Source of the DNA: Allobosea caraganae
GTDB taxonomy: Bacteria > Pseudomonadota > Alphaproteobacteria > Rhizobiales > Beijerinckiaceae
Assembly: GCF_003351345.1 (NCBI RefSeq)
Contig: NZ_QQTO01000033.1
Location: 372,001 to 436,000 of the forward strand
Reading direction: 5' to 3'
Length of the DNA: 64,000 nucleotides
Shown: positions 8,326 to 16,196 of the stretch, piece after piece
Position numbering within the stretch: position 1 is the first letter of the stretch
Layout: every line of letters starts with the position of its first letter
Notes under the pieces: model-generated
Databases searched by the model: none
Seen by the model: only the letters and a program-made list of their open reading frames with translations
What the model was told of the DNA's origin: nothing
Made by a program: the position numbers and the translations under genes

Positions 8326-8346
8326 TTATTTCAGGCTTAAAATAAA
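8326..8346. promoter_or_regulatory. Candidate MarR operator 2
   Basis: TTTCAGGCTTAAA (8329-8341) matches operator 1 at 10 of 13 positions. It sits within a wider element with 6-nt arms TTATTT and AAATAA separated by 9 nt. It ends 27 nt before the monooxygenase ATG, mirroring the position of operator 1 relative to the SDR gene. Confidence 0.45.
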
Positions 8347-8373
8347 TTCAGATCGCAATTTGGGAGAGCGCGG

Positions 8374-10698
8374 ATGCGTATCGCGGTGGTCGGCGGCGGG
8401 CCTGCTGGGCTCTATTTCGCGCTCCTGATGAAGCGCGACTGGCCGGCGCTCGACGTCACGGTCTTCGAGCGCAACCAGGCCGACGACACATTCGGCTTCG
8501 GTGTCGTCTTCTCCGATCAGACGCTCGACATGTTCAAGGCGGCGGATGCCGTGAGCTACCGGGCGATCGTCGACAACTTCGCCTATTGGGACGACATCGA
8601 AATCCATTTCAAGGACAGCGTCCATCGCGTGTCCGGGAACGGCTTCTGCGGCTGCTCGCGCCGCTCGTTGCTGATGCTGGTGCAGGAGCGGGCGCGCCAG
8701 CTCGGCGTCACCCTCAAGTTCGGTGAGGAGGCCGCCGATATCGAGCTGTTGAAGCGCGAGTTCGACCTCGTCGTCGCCGCCGACGGCATCAACAGCCGCA
8801 TCCGCGAAGGCTGGCGCGAGCGCTTCAAGCCCGAGACCGATCTTCGCCCGAACAAGTTCACCTGGATGGGCTCGACCCGCCCTTTCGACGCCTTCAACTT
8901 CTTCTTCAAGGAGACCGGGCACGGGCTCTTCATCGCCCATTGCTACCAGTACGAGGCCGGCCGCTCGACCTGGGTGCTGGAGACCGACCCAGAGACCTTC
9001 GCCAGGGCCGGGCTGGAGGGCATGGACGAGGCAGCCTCGGCCACCTTCCTGGAGGGCGTCTTCGCCGAGGAGCTTCAGGGCCACAAGTTGGTCACCAACC
9101 GTTCGCTTTGGCGCAACTTCCCGATGATCCGTTGCGAGCGCTGGGTCTCGGAGAACGTCGTGCTGATCGGCGACGCCAAGGCGACGGCGCATTTTTCGAT
9201 CGGCTCTGGCACCAAGCTGGCGATGGAGGACGCGATCGCGCTGCATCGCGCCTTCGGTGCGGCCAAGCTCGATGTCACTGATGCGCTCGCGCTCTATGAG
9301 CGCACCCGCCGGGAGGAGGTCGAGAAGACCCAGCATGCCGCCGACGTCTCGCTGGTCTGGTTCGAGCAGCTCAGCCGCTTCTGGGATTTCGACCCGCTGC
9401 GCTTCGCCTTCGGCCTGATGACCCGCTCCAAGGCGATCACCTATGATAACCTCGCTTTGCGCGCCCCGGACTTCGTTGCCGCCATTGACGAGCTGGTAGC
9501 CGAAGAGGTCGGTCCCGACGCGCGCCGCAAGCGCGACGGCAGGCCGGTTCCCCCCGCCTTCCAGCCGTTCAAGCTGCGCGAACTGGAGATCGCCAACCGC
9601 ATGGTGCTCTCGCCGATGTGCCAGTATTCGGCCGAAGAGGGCATGCCGGGCGACTGGCACCTGATGCATTACGGCTCGCGGGCCGTGGGCGGCCCCGGCC
9701 TGATCGTCACCGAAATGACCTGCGTCGCCGCTGATGCCCGCATCACGCCCGGTTGCGCCGGGCTCTTCACCGATGCGCAGGAAGCCGCCTGGACCCGCAT
9801 CGTCGACTTCGTCCACACCAATTCGTCGGCTAAGTTCTGCCTCCAGCTCGGCCATGCCGGGCGCAAGGGCGCGACCAGGCTGATGTGGGACGGCATGGAC
9901 CGTCCGCTCGCGGAGGGCGCCTGGCCGATCATCTCGGCCTCGCCTTTGCCCTACTACCCCGAGAGCCAGGTCCCGCGCGAGATGACCCGCGCCGACATGG
10001 ACCGCGTCCGCGACGAGTTCGTCGCGGCGGCGCAGCGTGGCGAGCGCGCCGGCTTCGACATGCTGGAGCTGCACTGCGCCCATGGCTACCTGCTGGCGAG
10101 CTTCCTCTCGCCGCTGACCAACCACCGCACCGATGAGTATGGCGGCTCGGTCGAGAACCGGCTGCGCTATCCGCTCGAAGTCTTCCGCGCGTTGCGCGAG
10201 GTCTGGCCGCGCGAGAAGCCGATGTCGGTGCGCGTCTCCGCCACCGACTGGAAGGCCGGCGGCCTCTCGGCCGAAGATTCGGTCGCGATCGCCGCCGCCT
10301 TCGCCGGGGAGGGCTGCGACCTCGTCGACGTCTCCACCGGCCAGACCGTCAATGACAGCCGGCCGATCTATGGCCGCATGTTCCAGACGCCGTTCTCGGA
10401 TCGCATCCGCAACGAGGCGCGCATCGCCACGATGTGCGTCGGCAACATCACCACGGCCGATCAGGTCAACACCATCGTCGCCTCGGGCCGGGCCGACCTC
10501 GTCGCGCTCGGCCGGCCGCATCTGGCCGATCCGTCCTTCGTGTTGCGCGCGGCGGCCTGGTACGGGGTCGATATCCCGCAGCCGGTGCAATACCAGCCCG
10601 GCAAGGACCAGCTCATGCGCAACACGCCGCGCGAGCGTGAGGAGCTGACCGAGCTCAAGCTCAAGGCCAAGCCGAGCGCCCACGCGCAGTCGCATTGA
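8374..10698 (+). CDS. abmA: Bifunctional flavin monooxygenase / OYE-type reductase (2-aminobenzoyl-CoA monooxygenase/reductase type)
   Basis: 774 aa, two fused flavoproteins. Residues ~1-380 are a PHBH-type FAD monooxygenase: GGGPAGLYFA at the N-terminus, VVAADGINSRIRE, and NVVLIGDAKATAHFSIG with the GD motif. Residues ~395-760 are an Old Yellow Enzyme-type FMN reductase: MVLSPMCQYSAEEGMPGDWH, LGHAGRKG, LELHCAHGYLLASFLSPL and NRTDEYGGS-like NHRTDEYGGSVENRLRYP. This architecture is known in 2-aminobenzoyl-CoA monooxygenase/reductase of Azoarcus evansii and in salicylyl-CoA 5-hydroxylases. The first activity hydroxylates the ring and the second reduces it, giving a non-aromatic CoA ester. It is transcribed alone, divergent from the rest of the module. 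Confidence 0.9.
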   Translation: MRIAVVGGGPAGLYFALLMKRDWPALDVTVFERNQADDTFGFGVVFSDQTLDMFKAADAVSYRAIVDNFAYWDDIEIHFKDSVHRVSGNGFCGCSRRSLLMLVQERARQLGVTLKFGEEAADIELLKREFDLVVAADGINSRIREGWRERFKPETDLRPNKFTWMGSTRPFDAFNFFFKETGHGLFIAHCYQYEAGRSTWVLETDPETFARAGLEGMDEAASATFLEGVFAEELQGHKLVTNRSLWRNFPMIRCERWVSENVVLIGDAKATAHFSIGSGTKLAMEDAIALHRAFGAAKLDVTDALALYERTRREEVEKTQHAADVSLVWFEQLSRFWDFDPLRFAFGLMTRSKAITYDNLALRAPDFVAAIDELVAEEVGPDARRKRDGRPVPPAFQPFKLRELEIANRMVLSPMCQYSAEEGMPGDWHLMHYGSRAVGGPGLIVTEMTCVAADARITPGCAGLFTDAQEAAWTRIVDFVHTNSSAKFCLQLGHAGRKGATRLMWDGMDRPLAEGAWPIISASPLPYYPESQVPREMTRADMDRVRDEFVAAAQRGERAGFDMLELHCAHGYLLASFLSPLTNHRTDEYGGSVENRLRYPLEVFRALREVWPREKPMSVRVSATDWKAGGLSAEDSVAIAAAFAGEGCDLVDVSTGQTVNDSRPIYGRMFQTPFSDRIRNEARIATMCVGNITTADQVNTIVASGRADLVALGRPHLADPSFVLRAAAWYGVDIPQPVQYQPGKDQLMRNTPREREELTELKLKAKPSAHAQSH

Positions 10699-10703
10699 GA
10701 CAT

Positions 10704-10780
10704 CGTCATTGCGAGCGCAGCGAAGCAATCCAGGGGCCTCACGCACTCCCCTGGATTGCTTCGCTGCGCTCGCAATGACG
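10704..10780. repeat. 77-nt palindromic repeat, copy B (family R1)
   Basis: Arms 10704-10733 and 10751-10780 are identical in sequence to those of the copy at 2632-2709, and the loop differs by only a base or two. It begins 5 nt after the monooxygenase stop and could act as its terminator. Together the two copies bracket the catabolic module exactly. Confidence 0.9.
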
Positions 10781-10919
10781 TGGCGGCTTCATCGGACCGT
10801 TTCATTGCGCTGCTGCAATGTCGTGCTTGGCGCACACCGGCTAGCATGCGGCGGTAGAGCCGCTATCTCAGGGACCAAGCGCGGGTCATCTCGGCCCGCC
10901 GGAGATCATGAGGTCAGCG

Positions 10920-11867
10920 ATGAAGCTCACGGGCATCCACCACGTCACCGCGATTTCGGCCAATGCGCCGCTGAACCGCCGCTTCTATGTCGAGACGCTC
11001 GGCATGCGCCTGGTCAAGAAGACGGTGAACCAGGACGACACCACCGCCTATCACCTGTTCTATGCCGATGGCGCCGGCTCACCCGGCAGCGACCTGACGT
11101 TCTTCGACTGGCCGGCGCCTCCGGCCAAGCGCGGCACGCACGCGATCGTCCGCACCTCGCTGCGGGTCGCCAACGAGGCTTCGCTGCAATGGTGGCGCGA
11201 GCGGCTGACCGCGGCCGGCGTCAAGGCTTCGGAGATCCGCAGCATCAACGGCCGCGCCGCACTCGATTTCGAGGATCCGGAAGGCCAGCGCCTGACGCTG
11301 ATCGCCGATGGCGGCAACATCCCCTTCGCCATCTGGGAGAAGAGCCCGGTCCCGGCCGAGCATCAGATCCGCGGCCTCGGCCCGGTGACGATCTCGGTGC
11401 CGCAGCTCGAACGCACTGAGGCCGTGCTGACCCAGCTGCTTGGCCTGGAGCGCGCTTCGAACTATCGCGACGCGGCCCATGCCGCCGGCGACATCCACGT
11501 CTTCAACGTGGGCGAGGGCGGCCCGGCGGCGGAACTTCACGTCGCAGTCGAGCCCGGCCTGCCGCAGGCGCGGGAAGGGGCGGGTGGCGTGCACCATCTC
11601 GCGCTGCGCACGCCGACCTTCGGCGATTACGACGAATGGGCCGAGCGGCTGCGTGCGGCCGGTTATCCCAATAGCGGCAAGGTCGACCGCTTCTACTTCC
11701 GCTCGCTCTACCTGCGCGAGCCGAACGGCGTGCTGATCGAGATCGCCACCGATGAGCCCGGCTTCTCCGCCGACGAGCCGGCCGAGACGATGGGCGAGAA
11801 GCTCTCGCTGCCGCCCTTCCTCGAGGCGAAGCGGGCGCAGATCGAGGCGGGCCTGAAGCCGCTCTGA
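10920..11867 (+). CDS. VOC family ring-cleaving dioxygenase homologue (MhqO/PcpA/LinE type)
   Basis: 315 aa with two tandem vicinal-oxygen-chelate modules. The first starts LTGIHHVTAISANAPLNRRFY and the second contains GGVHHLALRTPTFGDYDEWAERL. Likely metal ligands are the His of GIHHVT, the His of GVHHLA and the Glu in EPNGVLIEIATDEPGF, the pattern of Fe(II) hydroquinone dioxygenases. These open hydroquinone-type rings without prior catechol formation; many genomic members have unproven substrates. The ATG at 10920 follows AGG at 6 nt spacing; an in-frame ATG at 10908 is the alternative. It lies just outside the right palindrome of the 2-aminobenzoate module, so participation there is not assumed. 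Confidence 0.85.
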   Translation: MKLTGIHHVTAISANAPLNRRFYVETLGMRLVKKTVNQDDTTAYHLFYADGAGSPGSDLTFFDWPAPPAKRGTHAIVRTSLRVANEASLQWWRERLTAAGVKASEIRSINGRAALDFEDPEGQRLTLIADGGNIPFAIWEKSPVPAEHQIRGLGPVTISVPQLERTEAVLTQLLGLERASNYRDAAHAAGDIHVFNVGEGGPAAELHVAVEPGLPQAREGAGGVHHLALRTPTFGDYDEWAERLRAAGYPNSGKVDRFYFRSLYLREPNGVLIEIATDEPGFSADEPAETMGEKLSLPPFLEAKRAQIEAGLKPL

Positions 11868-12115
11868 CTTCCCTTCTCCCCCTGCGGGAGAAGGTGCCCC
11901 GAAGGGGCGGATGAGGGGTCGCGCAGGTCGGAATCGCTGGCGGTCTTGACGGACGAAGACCGGCAAGCGTTGCGCGCCCCCTCACCCCAACCCTCTCCCG
12001 CAGGGGGAGAGGGGGCAGGTCGCGGGCGTCGTCATGTTTTACGCCTGACTTCCCTCATCCGTCAGCGCTTCGCGCTGCCACCTTCTCCCCCGAGGAGAGA
12101 AGGAGACCCGAGCTT
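11868..12115. repeat. Cluster of family R3 palindromic repeats
   Basis: This intergenic stretch is made almost wholly of fragments of one repeat: CTTCTCCCCCTGCGGGAGAA followed by a GGTGCCCC..GGGGCGGATGAGGGG block (11873-11925), an inverted partial copy with CCCTCTCCCGCAGGGGGAG (~11980-12015), and CTTCCCTCATCCGTCAGCG (~12048-12110). The same family recurs at 40048-40345. No gene is seen; hairpins may end transcription of the VOC gene. Confidence 0.8.
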
Positions 12116-12150
12116 ACAGCCGGCCGGATTCGTAGTACGCCATCAGCGAC

Positions 12151-13581
12151 ATGGATGCCGCTGCGCTCGCCACGCCCCTGCTCGACCACGGGGCCCTGCT
12201 CCTCACGATCGCGCATTTCGCCAGCGCCGGCGCGGTGACGCTCCATGCCCTGTTCAAGAAGCGCGAGGTCGCGGCGGCGATCGGCTGGATCGGCCTCGCG
12301 TGGCTCTCGCCCTTCTTCGGGCCGTTCCTGTACTTCCTGCTCGGGATCAACCGCGTCAAACGCCGGGCGCAGCGTCTGCGCGGCGCCGAGGGCGGCGTGA
12401 GGCCGGACGTCGCGCTTAAGGGCAGGGCACGCAAGACCGATCACAGCCTGCTCACCGCCGTCGACAAGATCACCGGCATCGACAGCGAGCCGGGCCGCGT
12501 CACCGACATCCTGCATTGCGGAGACGAAGCCTATCCGCGGATGCTCGAAGCCATCGAGGCCGCGCAGACCAGCATCGTCTTCGCCACCTTCATCTTCCGC
12601 ACGGACGAGGCCGGCGAAAGGTTCATCGCGGCGTTCACGCGGGCGCATCAGCGCGGCGTCGCGATCCGGGTGCTGATCGACGGCTTCGGCGGCGGCTTCC
12701 TGCACTCGGCCGCCTATCACCGCCTGCACCGGGCCGGGGTGCCCGTGGCCCGATACCTGCATTCGCTCTTGCCCTGGAAGATGCCGCTTCTCGATCTCAG
12801 GCTGCACAAGAAGATCATGGTCATCGACGGCCGGACCGCCTTCATCGGCGGCCTCAATATCGGGGCGGAGAACCTGCTGGCGACGCAACCGGCGGAGCCG
12901 GTTCGCGACGTGCATTTCCGCATCGAGGGCCCTGTCGTCAATCAGATCGCCGCGAGCTTTCAGGACGATTGGTCCTTCACCACGGGCGAGACGCTCGACG
13001 ATCCGGTCTGGAGTGCGCAGGCCTATGACGCGCATGGCGCCGCTCCGGCCCGCGCGATCGCGTCCGGCCCCGACCAGAGCGTCGACCAGCTCGTGCTCGT
13101 GCTGCTGGCCGCGATCAGCTCGGCGAAGAGCTCGATCAGGATCGCGACGCCCTATTTCCTGCCGGACGAGCAATTACTCACGGCCCTGCAATTGGCGGCC
13201 CTGCGCGGCGTCACCGTCGACATCGTCCTGCCGGCACGGAACAACCATCGCCTCGTCGGCTGGGCCGTCTACGCCCATATCCGCCCCCTGCTGAAAATGG
13301 GCTGCCGCCTCTGGCGCTCGCCGCCACCCTTCGACCATTCCAAGCTTATGGTCGTCGACGATGCCTGGTGCCTGGTCGGCAGCGCTAATTGGGACGCCCG
13401 CAGCCTGCGGCTGAACTTTGAGCTCACAGTCGAGTTTCATGATAGTGATTTGGCAGGGCGCCTTGGCGCCGCTATCGACCGCAAGCTGACCGACCCCATC
13501 ATGATGGCCGAGATCGACGCCAGATGGGGCATCGTCAAGATTCGTGACGCCGCCGCACGGCTGCTCATGCCTTATCTGTAG
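12151..13581 (+). CDS. cls: Cardiolipin synthase (phospholipase D superfamily)
   Basis: 476 aa. Bacterial Cls condenses two phosphatidylglycerols to cardiolipin and glycerol at the inner membrane. The N-terminus has two hydrophobic segments (about residues 10-25 and 40-65, the latter GWIGLAWLSPFFGPFLYFLL). Two HKD motifs are intact: HKKIMVIDGRTAFIGG near residue 219 and HSKLMVVDDAWCLVGSAN near residue 396. Length and architecture match Cls rather than shorter PLD-like nucleases. The ribosome-binding site upstream of 12151 is weak. The next gene starts 20 nt later, and in other bacteria PLD-type Cls genes are found next to endonuclease/exonuclease/phosphatase genes, as here. Confidence 0.93.
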   Translation: MDAAALATPLLDHGALLLTIAHFASAGAVTLHALFKKREVAAAIGWIGLAWLSPFFGPFLYFLLGINRVKRRAQRLRGAEGGVRPDVALKGRARKTDHSLLTAVDKITGIDSEPGRVTDILHCGDEAYPRMLEAIEAAQTSIVFATFIFRTDEAGERFIAAFTRAHQRGVAIRVLIDGFGGGFLHSAAYHRLHRAGVPVARYLHSLLPWKMPLLDLRLHKKIMVIDGRTAFIGGLNIGAENLLATQPAEPVRDVHFRIEGPVVNQIAASFQDDWSFTTGETLDDPVWSAQAYDAHGAAPARAIASGPDQSVDQLVLVLLAAISSAKSSIRIATPYFLPDEQLLTALQLAALRGVTVDIVLPARNNHRLVGWAVYAHIRPLLKMGCRLWRSPPPFDHSKLMVVDDAWCLVGSANWDARSLRLNFELTVEFHDSDLAGRLGAAIDRKLTDPIMMAEIDARWGIVKIRDAAARLLMPYL

Positions 13582-13601
13582 CACGCCATGCCGAGGCCAA
13601 G

Positions 13602-14327
13602 GTGAAGGTCGCATCCTACAACATCCACAAATGCCGCGGTACCGACCGGCTGGTGCGGCCCGGCCGCATCATCGGCGTGCTCGGCGAGATCGGCGCCGAC
13701 CTCGTCGCGCTGCAGGAGGTCGACCGCCGCTTCGGACAGCGCATCGGCTTGCTCGACCCTATAGTGCTGCAAAAGGAAACCGGCCTGCACCTCCTCGTGC
13801 AGTCCGACCATGTCGACGGCCATGGCTGGCACGGCAACGCCCTGCTCGTGCGCGGCGAGCCGGCCTATTACCGCCGCTTCCGCCTGACCCTGCCGGGGCT
13901 GGAGCCGCGCGGCGCCGTCGTGGCCGAGCTCGATCTTGGCGAGGGCAAGTTCCGCGTCATCGCGGCGCATCTCGGCCTGCTCCGGCGCTCGCGCGTCGAC
14001 CAGGCCAACGTGCTCCTGCGCGCCTTCCTTGAGCTGACCCCGATGCCGACGATCCTGCTCGGCGATTTCAACGAATGGCGCCGCAGCCGCAAATCGGCGC
14101 TCAACGTGCTCGAGCCCTATTTCGGCGGCGCCTTGCCCTTGCCGAGCTTCCCCTCGCAGCGCCCCATGCTCTCGCTCGATCGGATCCTGGGTTGGCCGCA
14201 GGGGCTGATCACGGAGCTCGCCGTCCACGACACGCCGCTCTCGCGCAAGGCCTCCGACCATCTGCCGCTCAAGGCGAAGGTGGAGTTCGACGCGGTCAGT
14301 GCCTCCTTTCGCAAGGCGGCGGCTTGA
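13602..14327 (+). CDS. Endonuclease/exonuclease/phosphatase family protein
   Basis: 241 aa of the EEP (DNase I-like) fold. Visible motifs: VASYNIHKCRGTD (first strand and Asn), LVALQEVDRR (metal-binding Glu), NALLV, VIAAHLGLLRRSR, LLGDFNEW (Asp/Asn) and ASDHLPLKAKV (catalytic His near the C-terminus). These are metal-dependent phosphodiesterases or phosphatases; the substrate cannot be told. The start is GTG at 13602, with GAGG 5 nt upstream; the ATG at 13588 runs into a stop. Adjacent to cls and probably co-transcribed, which hints at a membrane-lipid or phosphoester role (inference). Confidence 0.88.
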   Translation: MKVASYNIHKCRGTDRLVRPGRIIGVLGEIGADLVALQEVDRRFGQRIGLLDPIVLQKETGLHLLVQSDHVDGHGWHGNALLVRGEPAYYRRFRLTLPGLEPRGAVVAELDLGEGKFRVIAAHLGLLRRSRVDQANVLLRAFLELTPMPTILLGDFNEWRRSRKSALNVLEPYFGGALPLPSFPSQRPMLSLDRILGWPQGLITELAVHDTPLSRKASDHLPLKAKVEFDAVSASFRKAAA

Positions 14328-14467
14328 GACCATTTGAGACCTCTACTGGCGAGGCCGTCTGACGCGGCCGCCTGCGCTTCCGGTGCTCACGGACATGAAG
14401 TCCGCTCCGCTCCGGTTCTCGGCGGCCACGGCAGCCGACTCACGCCAGCGAAGTCTCAAACGGTCTC
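14326..14467. repeat. Imperfect inverted repeat flanking a ~90-nt GC-rich core
   Basis: GAGACCATTTGAGACCTC.TACTGGCG (14326-14351) pairs with its inverted copy at 14443-14467 with a few mismatches. The left arm overlaps the stop codon of the EEP gene. The rest of the 435-nt gap up to 14762 contains no convincing gene; the last 150 nt are comparatively AT-rich (14570-14660) and probably carry the promoter of the next gene. Confidence 0.6.
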
Positions 14468-14762
14468 CGTGACCCGAGCCCGCCGCGCCAACGCCCAAAT
14501 CCTGCCCAACCGACCGGCTTCAAGCGCCCATTCCGGGACGGGACGATGGCGGTGCCGCTGAAAATGCGTGCCTCAAAAAAGATGATCGTGGTTCACGCGT
14601 GATTAACCAAGCGCGCGCCTTATGAATCGAACGACGTTTGGGGCTTCCCTTTACTGATAGTCGGGCCGGCAGGACGGCTCGCTCGCGACCTCGCGAGTGG
14701 GGCGGGTGTCGACGCGCGTCGGGGGCGGGAAGGAGTATCCGAGTATCCCGAGAGTGCCGCGT

Positions 14763-15848
14763 ATGAGAGACACGACTTATCGGCAACGCAGCTTCGCCTC
14801 GCGCTCTCGCTATTATCGACGCCGCTCGCGCTTCCCCAGGGTGGTGTTCCTCGTCCTGGCCTTCGGCATCGCCGCTCTGATCGGCATCGTGGTCCGCGAC
14901 AATAGCCAGGCCCCCCGGGAATCCGCCGTCCGCGAGCTCACGCCGGTGCTTGCGCCGCCGAAGGTGGTCGCCTCGGCCGGGCGCTACGATCCGTTGCTCG
15001 ACCCTGGCTATTCGCTTGGCCATGCGCCGCGCCCGCTCAATGAGGCCGCGCCGCTCGGCGCCGGCTTCCAGTCGGCGTCGCCTGCGCCCGCAGCTCCAGT
15101 CGAGCAGTTTGCCGCCGCGGCGGAGGAGCCGGACAGCGCGCCGTCGCTACCCTTGCCGGCGCTGGAACCGGCGGCGAGGCTTGCCCAGGGCGCGCCCGTG
15201 CCGGTGCCGCGCCCCTCCGACCTGACACCGCCGGCCTCACCCGAGGCTCCGCGCGTCGCCGAGCGCCCGCTCTCGCGTCGGACGCGGACGGCTGCCGCCC
15301 CGGCGGCGCAAGCCGAGGACAATCGCTCCTTCTTCGAGAAGCTTTTTGGCGTGCAGCGCTCGTCGGGCCCGGCCCTGGCCTATGCCGCGCCGGAGGATGA
15401 CGTCGTTGACCGCTCCCGCGGCCGCAAGCTCAGCCCGACGCTGCCAAGTTCGGCGGCGCCCGTCTCGGCCCAGGCGACCGCGATCTACGACATCTCGGCG
15501 AAGACCGTCTACATGCCCAATGGCGACCGGCTGGAGGCGCATTCCGGCCTCGGCGACAAAATGGACGACCCCCGCTTCGCCCATGTCCGGATGCAGGGCG
15601 TGACGCCGCCGCATGTCTACGACCTGACCGAGCGCGAGGCGCTGTTCCACGGCGTGCGGGCGCTGCGGCTCAATCCGGTCGGCGGCAGCGGCAAGATCCA
15701 TGGCCGCGCCGGCCTGCTGACGCATACCTACCTGCTCGGGCCGCGCGGCGACTCGAACGGCTGCGTCTCCTTCAGAGACTATGACAAGTTCCTGCAGGCC
15801 TATCTGCGCGGCGAGGTGAAGCGCCTGGTGGTCGTCGCCAGCCTGTGA
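14763..15848 (+). CDS. Membrane-anchored DUF2778 (Tlde1-like) domain protein
   Basis: 361 aa. A basic N-terminus (RQRSFASRSRYYRRRSRF) is followed by one transmembrane helix at about residues 25-43, then a long Pro/Ala-rich low-complexity linker (~50-215). The C-terminal ~130 aa form a DUF2778 domain: AIYDISAKTVYMPNGDRLEAHSG, THTYLLGPRGDSNGCVSF. The His plus SNGC resemble the catalytic residues of L,D-transpeptidase-like domains; DUF2778 includes the Tlde1 peptidoglycan-acting toxins. The domain would face the periplasm. The start is uncertain: the frame is open upstream to 14697. No type VI secretion genes or immunity gene are near, so a housekeeping cell-wall role is more likely than a toxin role. 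Confidence 0.78.
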   Translation: MRDTTYRQRSFASRSRYYRRRSRFPRVVFLVLAFGIAALIGIVVRDNSQAPRESAVRELTPVLAPPKVVASAGRYDPLLDPGYSLGHAPRPLNEAAPLGAGFQSASPAPAAPVEQFAAAAEEPDSAPSLPLPALEPAARLAQGAPVPVPRPSDLTPPASPEAPRVAERPLSRRTRTAAAPAAQAEDNRSFFEKLFGVQRSSGPALAYAAPEDDVVDRSRGRKLSPTLPSSAAPVSAQATAIYDISAKTVYMPNGDRLEAHSGLGDKMDDPRFAHVRMQGVTPPHVYDLTEREALFHGVRALRLNPVGGSGKIHGRAGLLTHTYLLGPRGDSNGCVSFRDYDKFLQAYLRGEVKRLVVVASL

Positions 15849-15891
15849 GTGCCGGGCGGCGGCGATCCCGCATCAGCGTTTGGAGAAGGCC

Positions 15892-16176
15892 ATGGGCGCG
15901 GTATCTCGGTTCAGGGCTGTTGCGCCGCTAGCCAGCTTGTTGCTCGCGCTCGGCTGCACGGTCCTGGGCTCGGCCACGCCCGCGCTGTCGGAGGTCCGTT
16001 TCGGCCGCAATGTCCGCGTCGGCGGGCATGATTTCTCTAACCGGACCTATGATCGCAACAATCGCGCGATCATCCATTTGTATCGCCGCGAGCCGCGCAA
16101 TGCCGGCTGCGCATGGCACGCGGATGGCCGCGGCGGGCGGGTGCAGATCTGCCATCTGCGCCGGAAGTCGCGCTAA
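15892..16176 (+). CDS. Small exported protein, function unknown
   Basis: 94 aa. The N-terminus MGAVSRFRAVAPLASLLLALGCTVLGSATPALSEV is a typical signal peptide, probably cleaved after ALS. The mature part is about 60 aa, Arg/Asn-rich, with two cysteines (NAGCAWH and QICHL) that could form a disulfide. GGAG lies 6 nt before the ATG at 15892; a TTG at 15880 is less likely. It follows the DUF2778 gene by 43 nt on the same strand and may be co-transcribed. No family recognised. Confidence 0.62.
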   Translation: MGAVSRFRAVAPLASLLLALGCTVLGSATPALSEVRFGRNVRVGGHDFSNRTYDRNNRAIIHLYRREPRNAGCAWHADGRGGRVQICHLRRKSR

Positions 16177-16196
16177 CGCGCGGCTCCCGCCGGGCC

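Noticed and set aside
14763..15848. Type VI secretion effector module
   Set aside because: The domain is Tlde1-like but carries its own membrane anchor, and no secretion or immunity genes are nearby.
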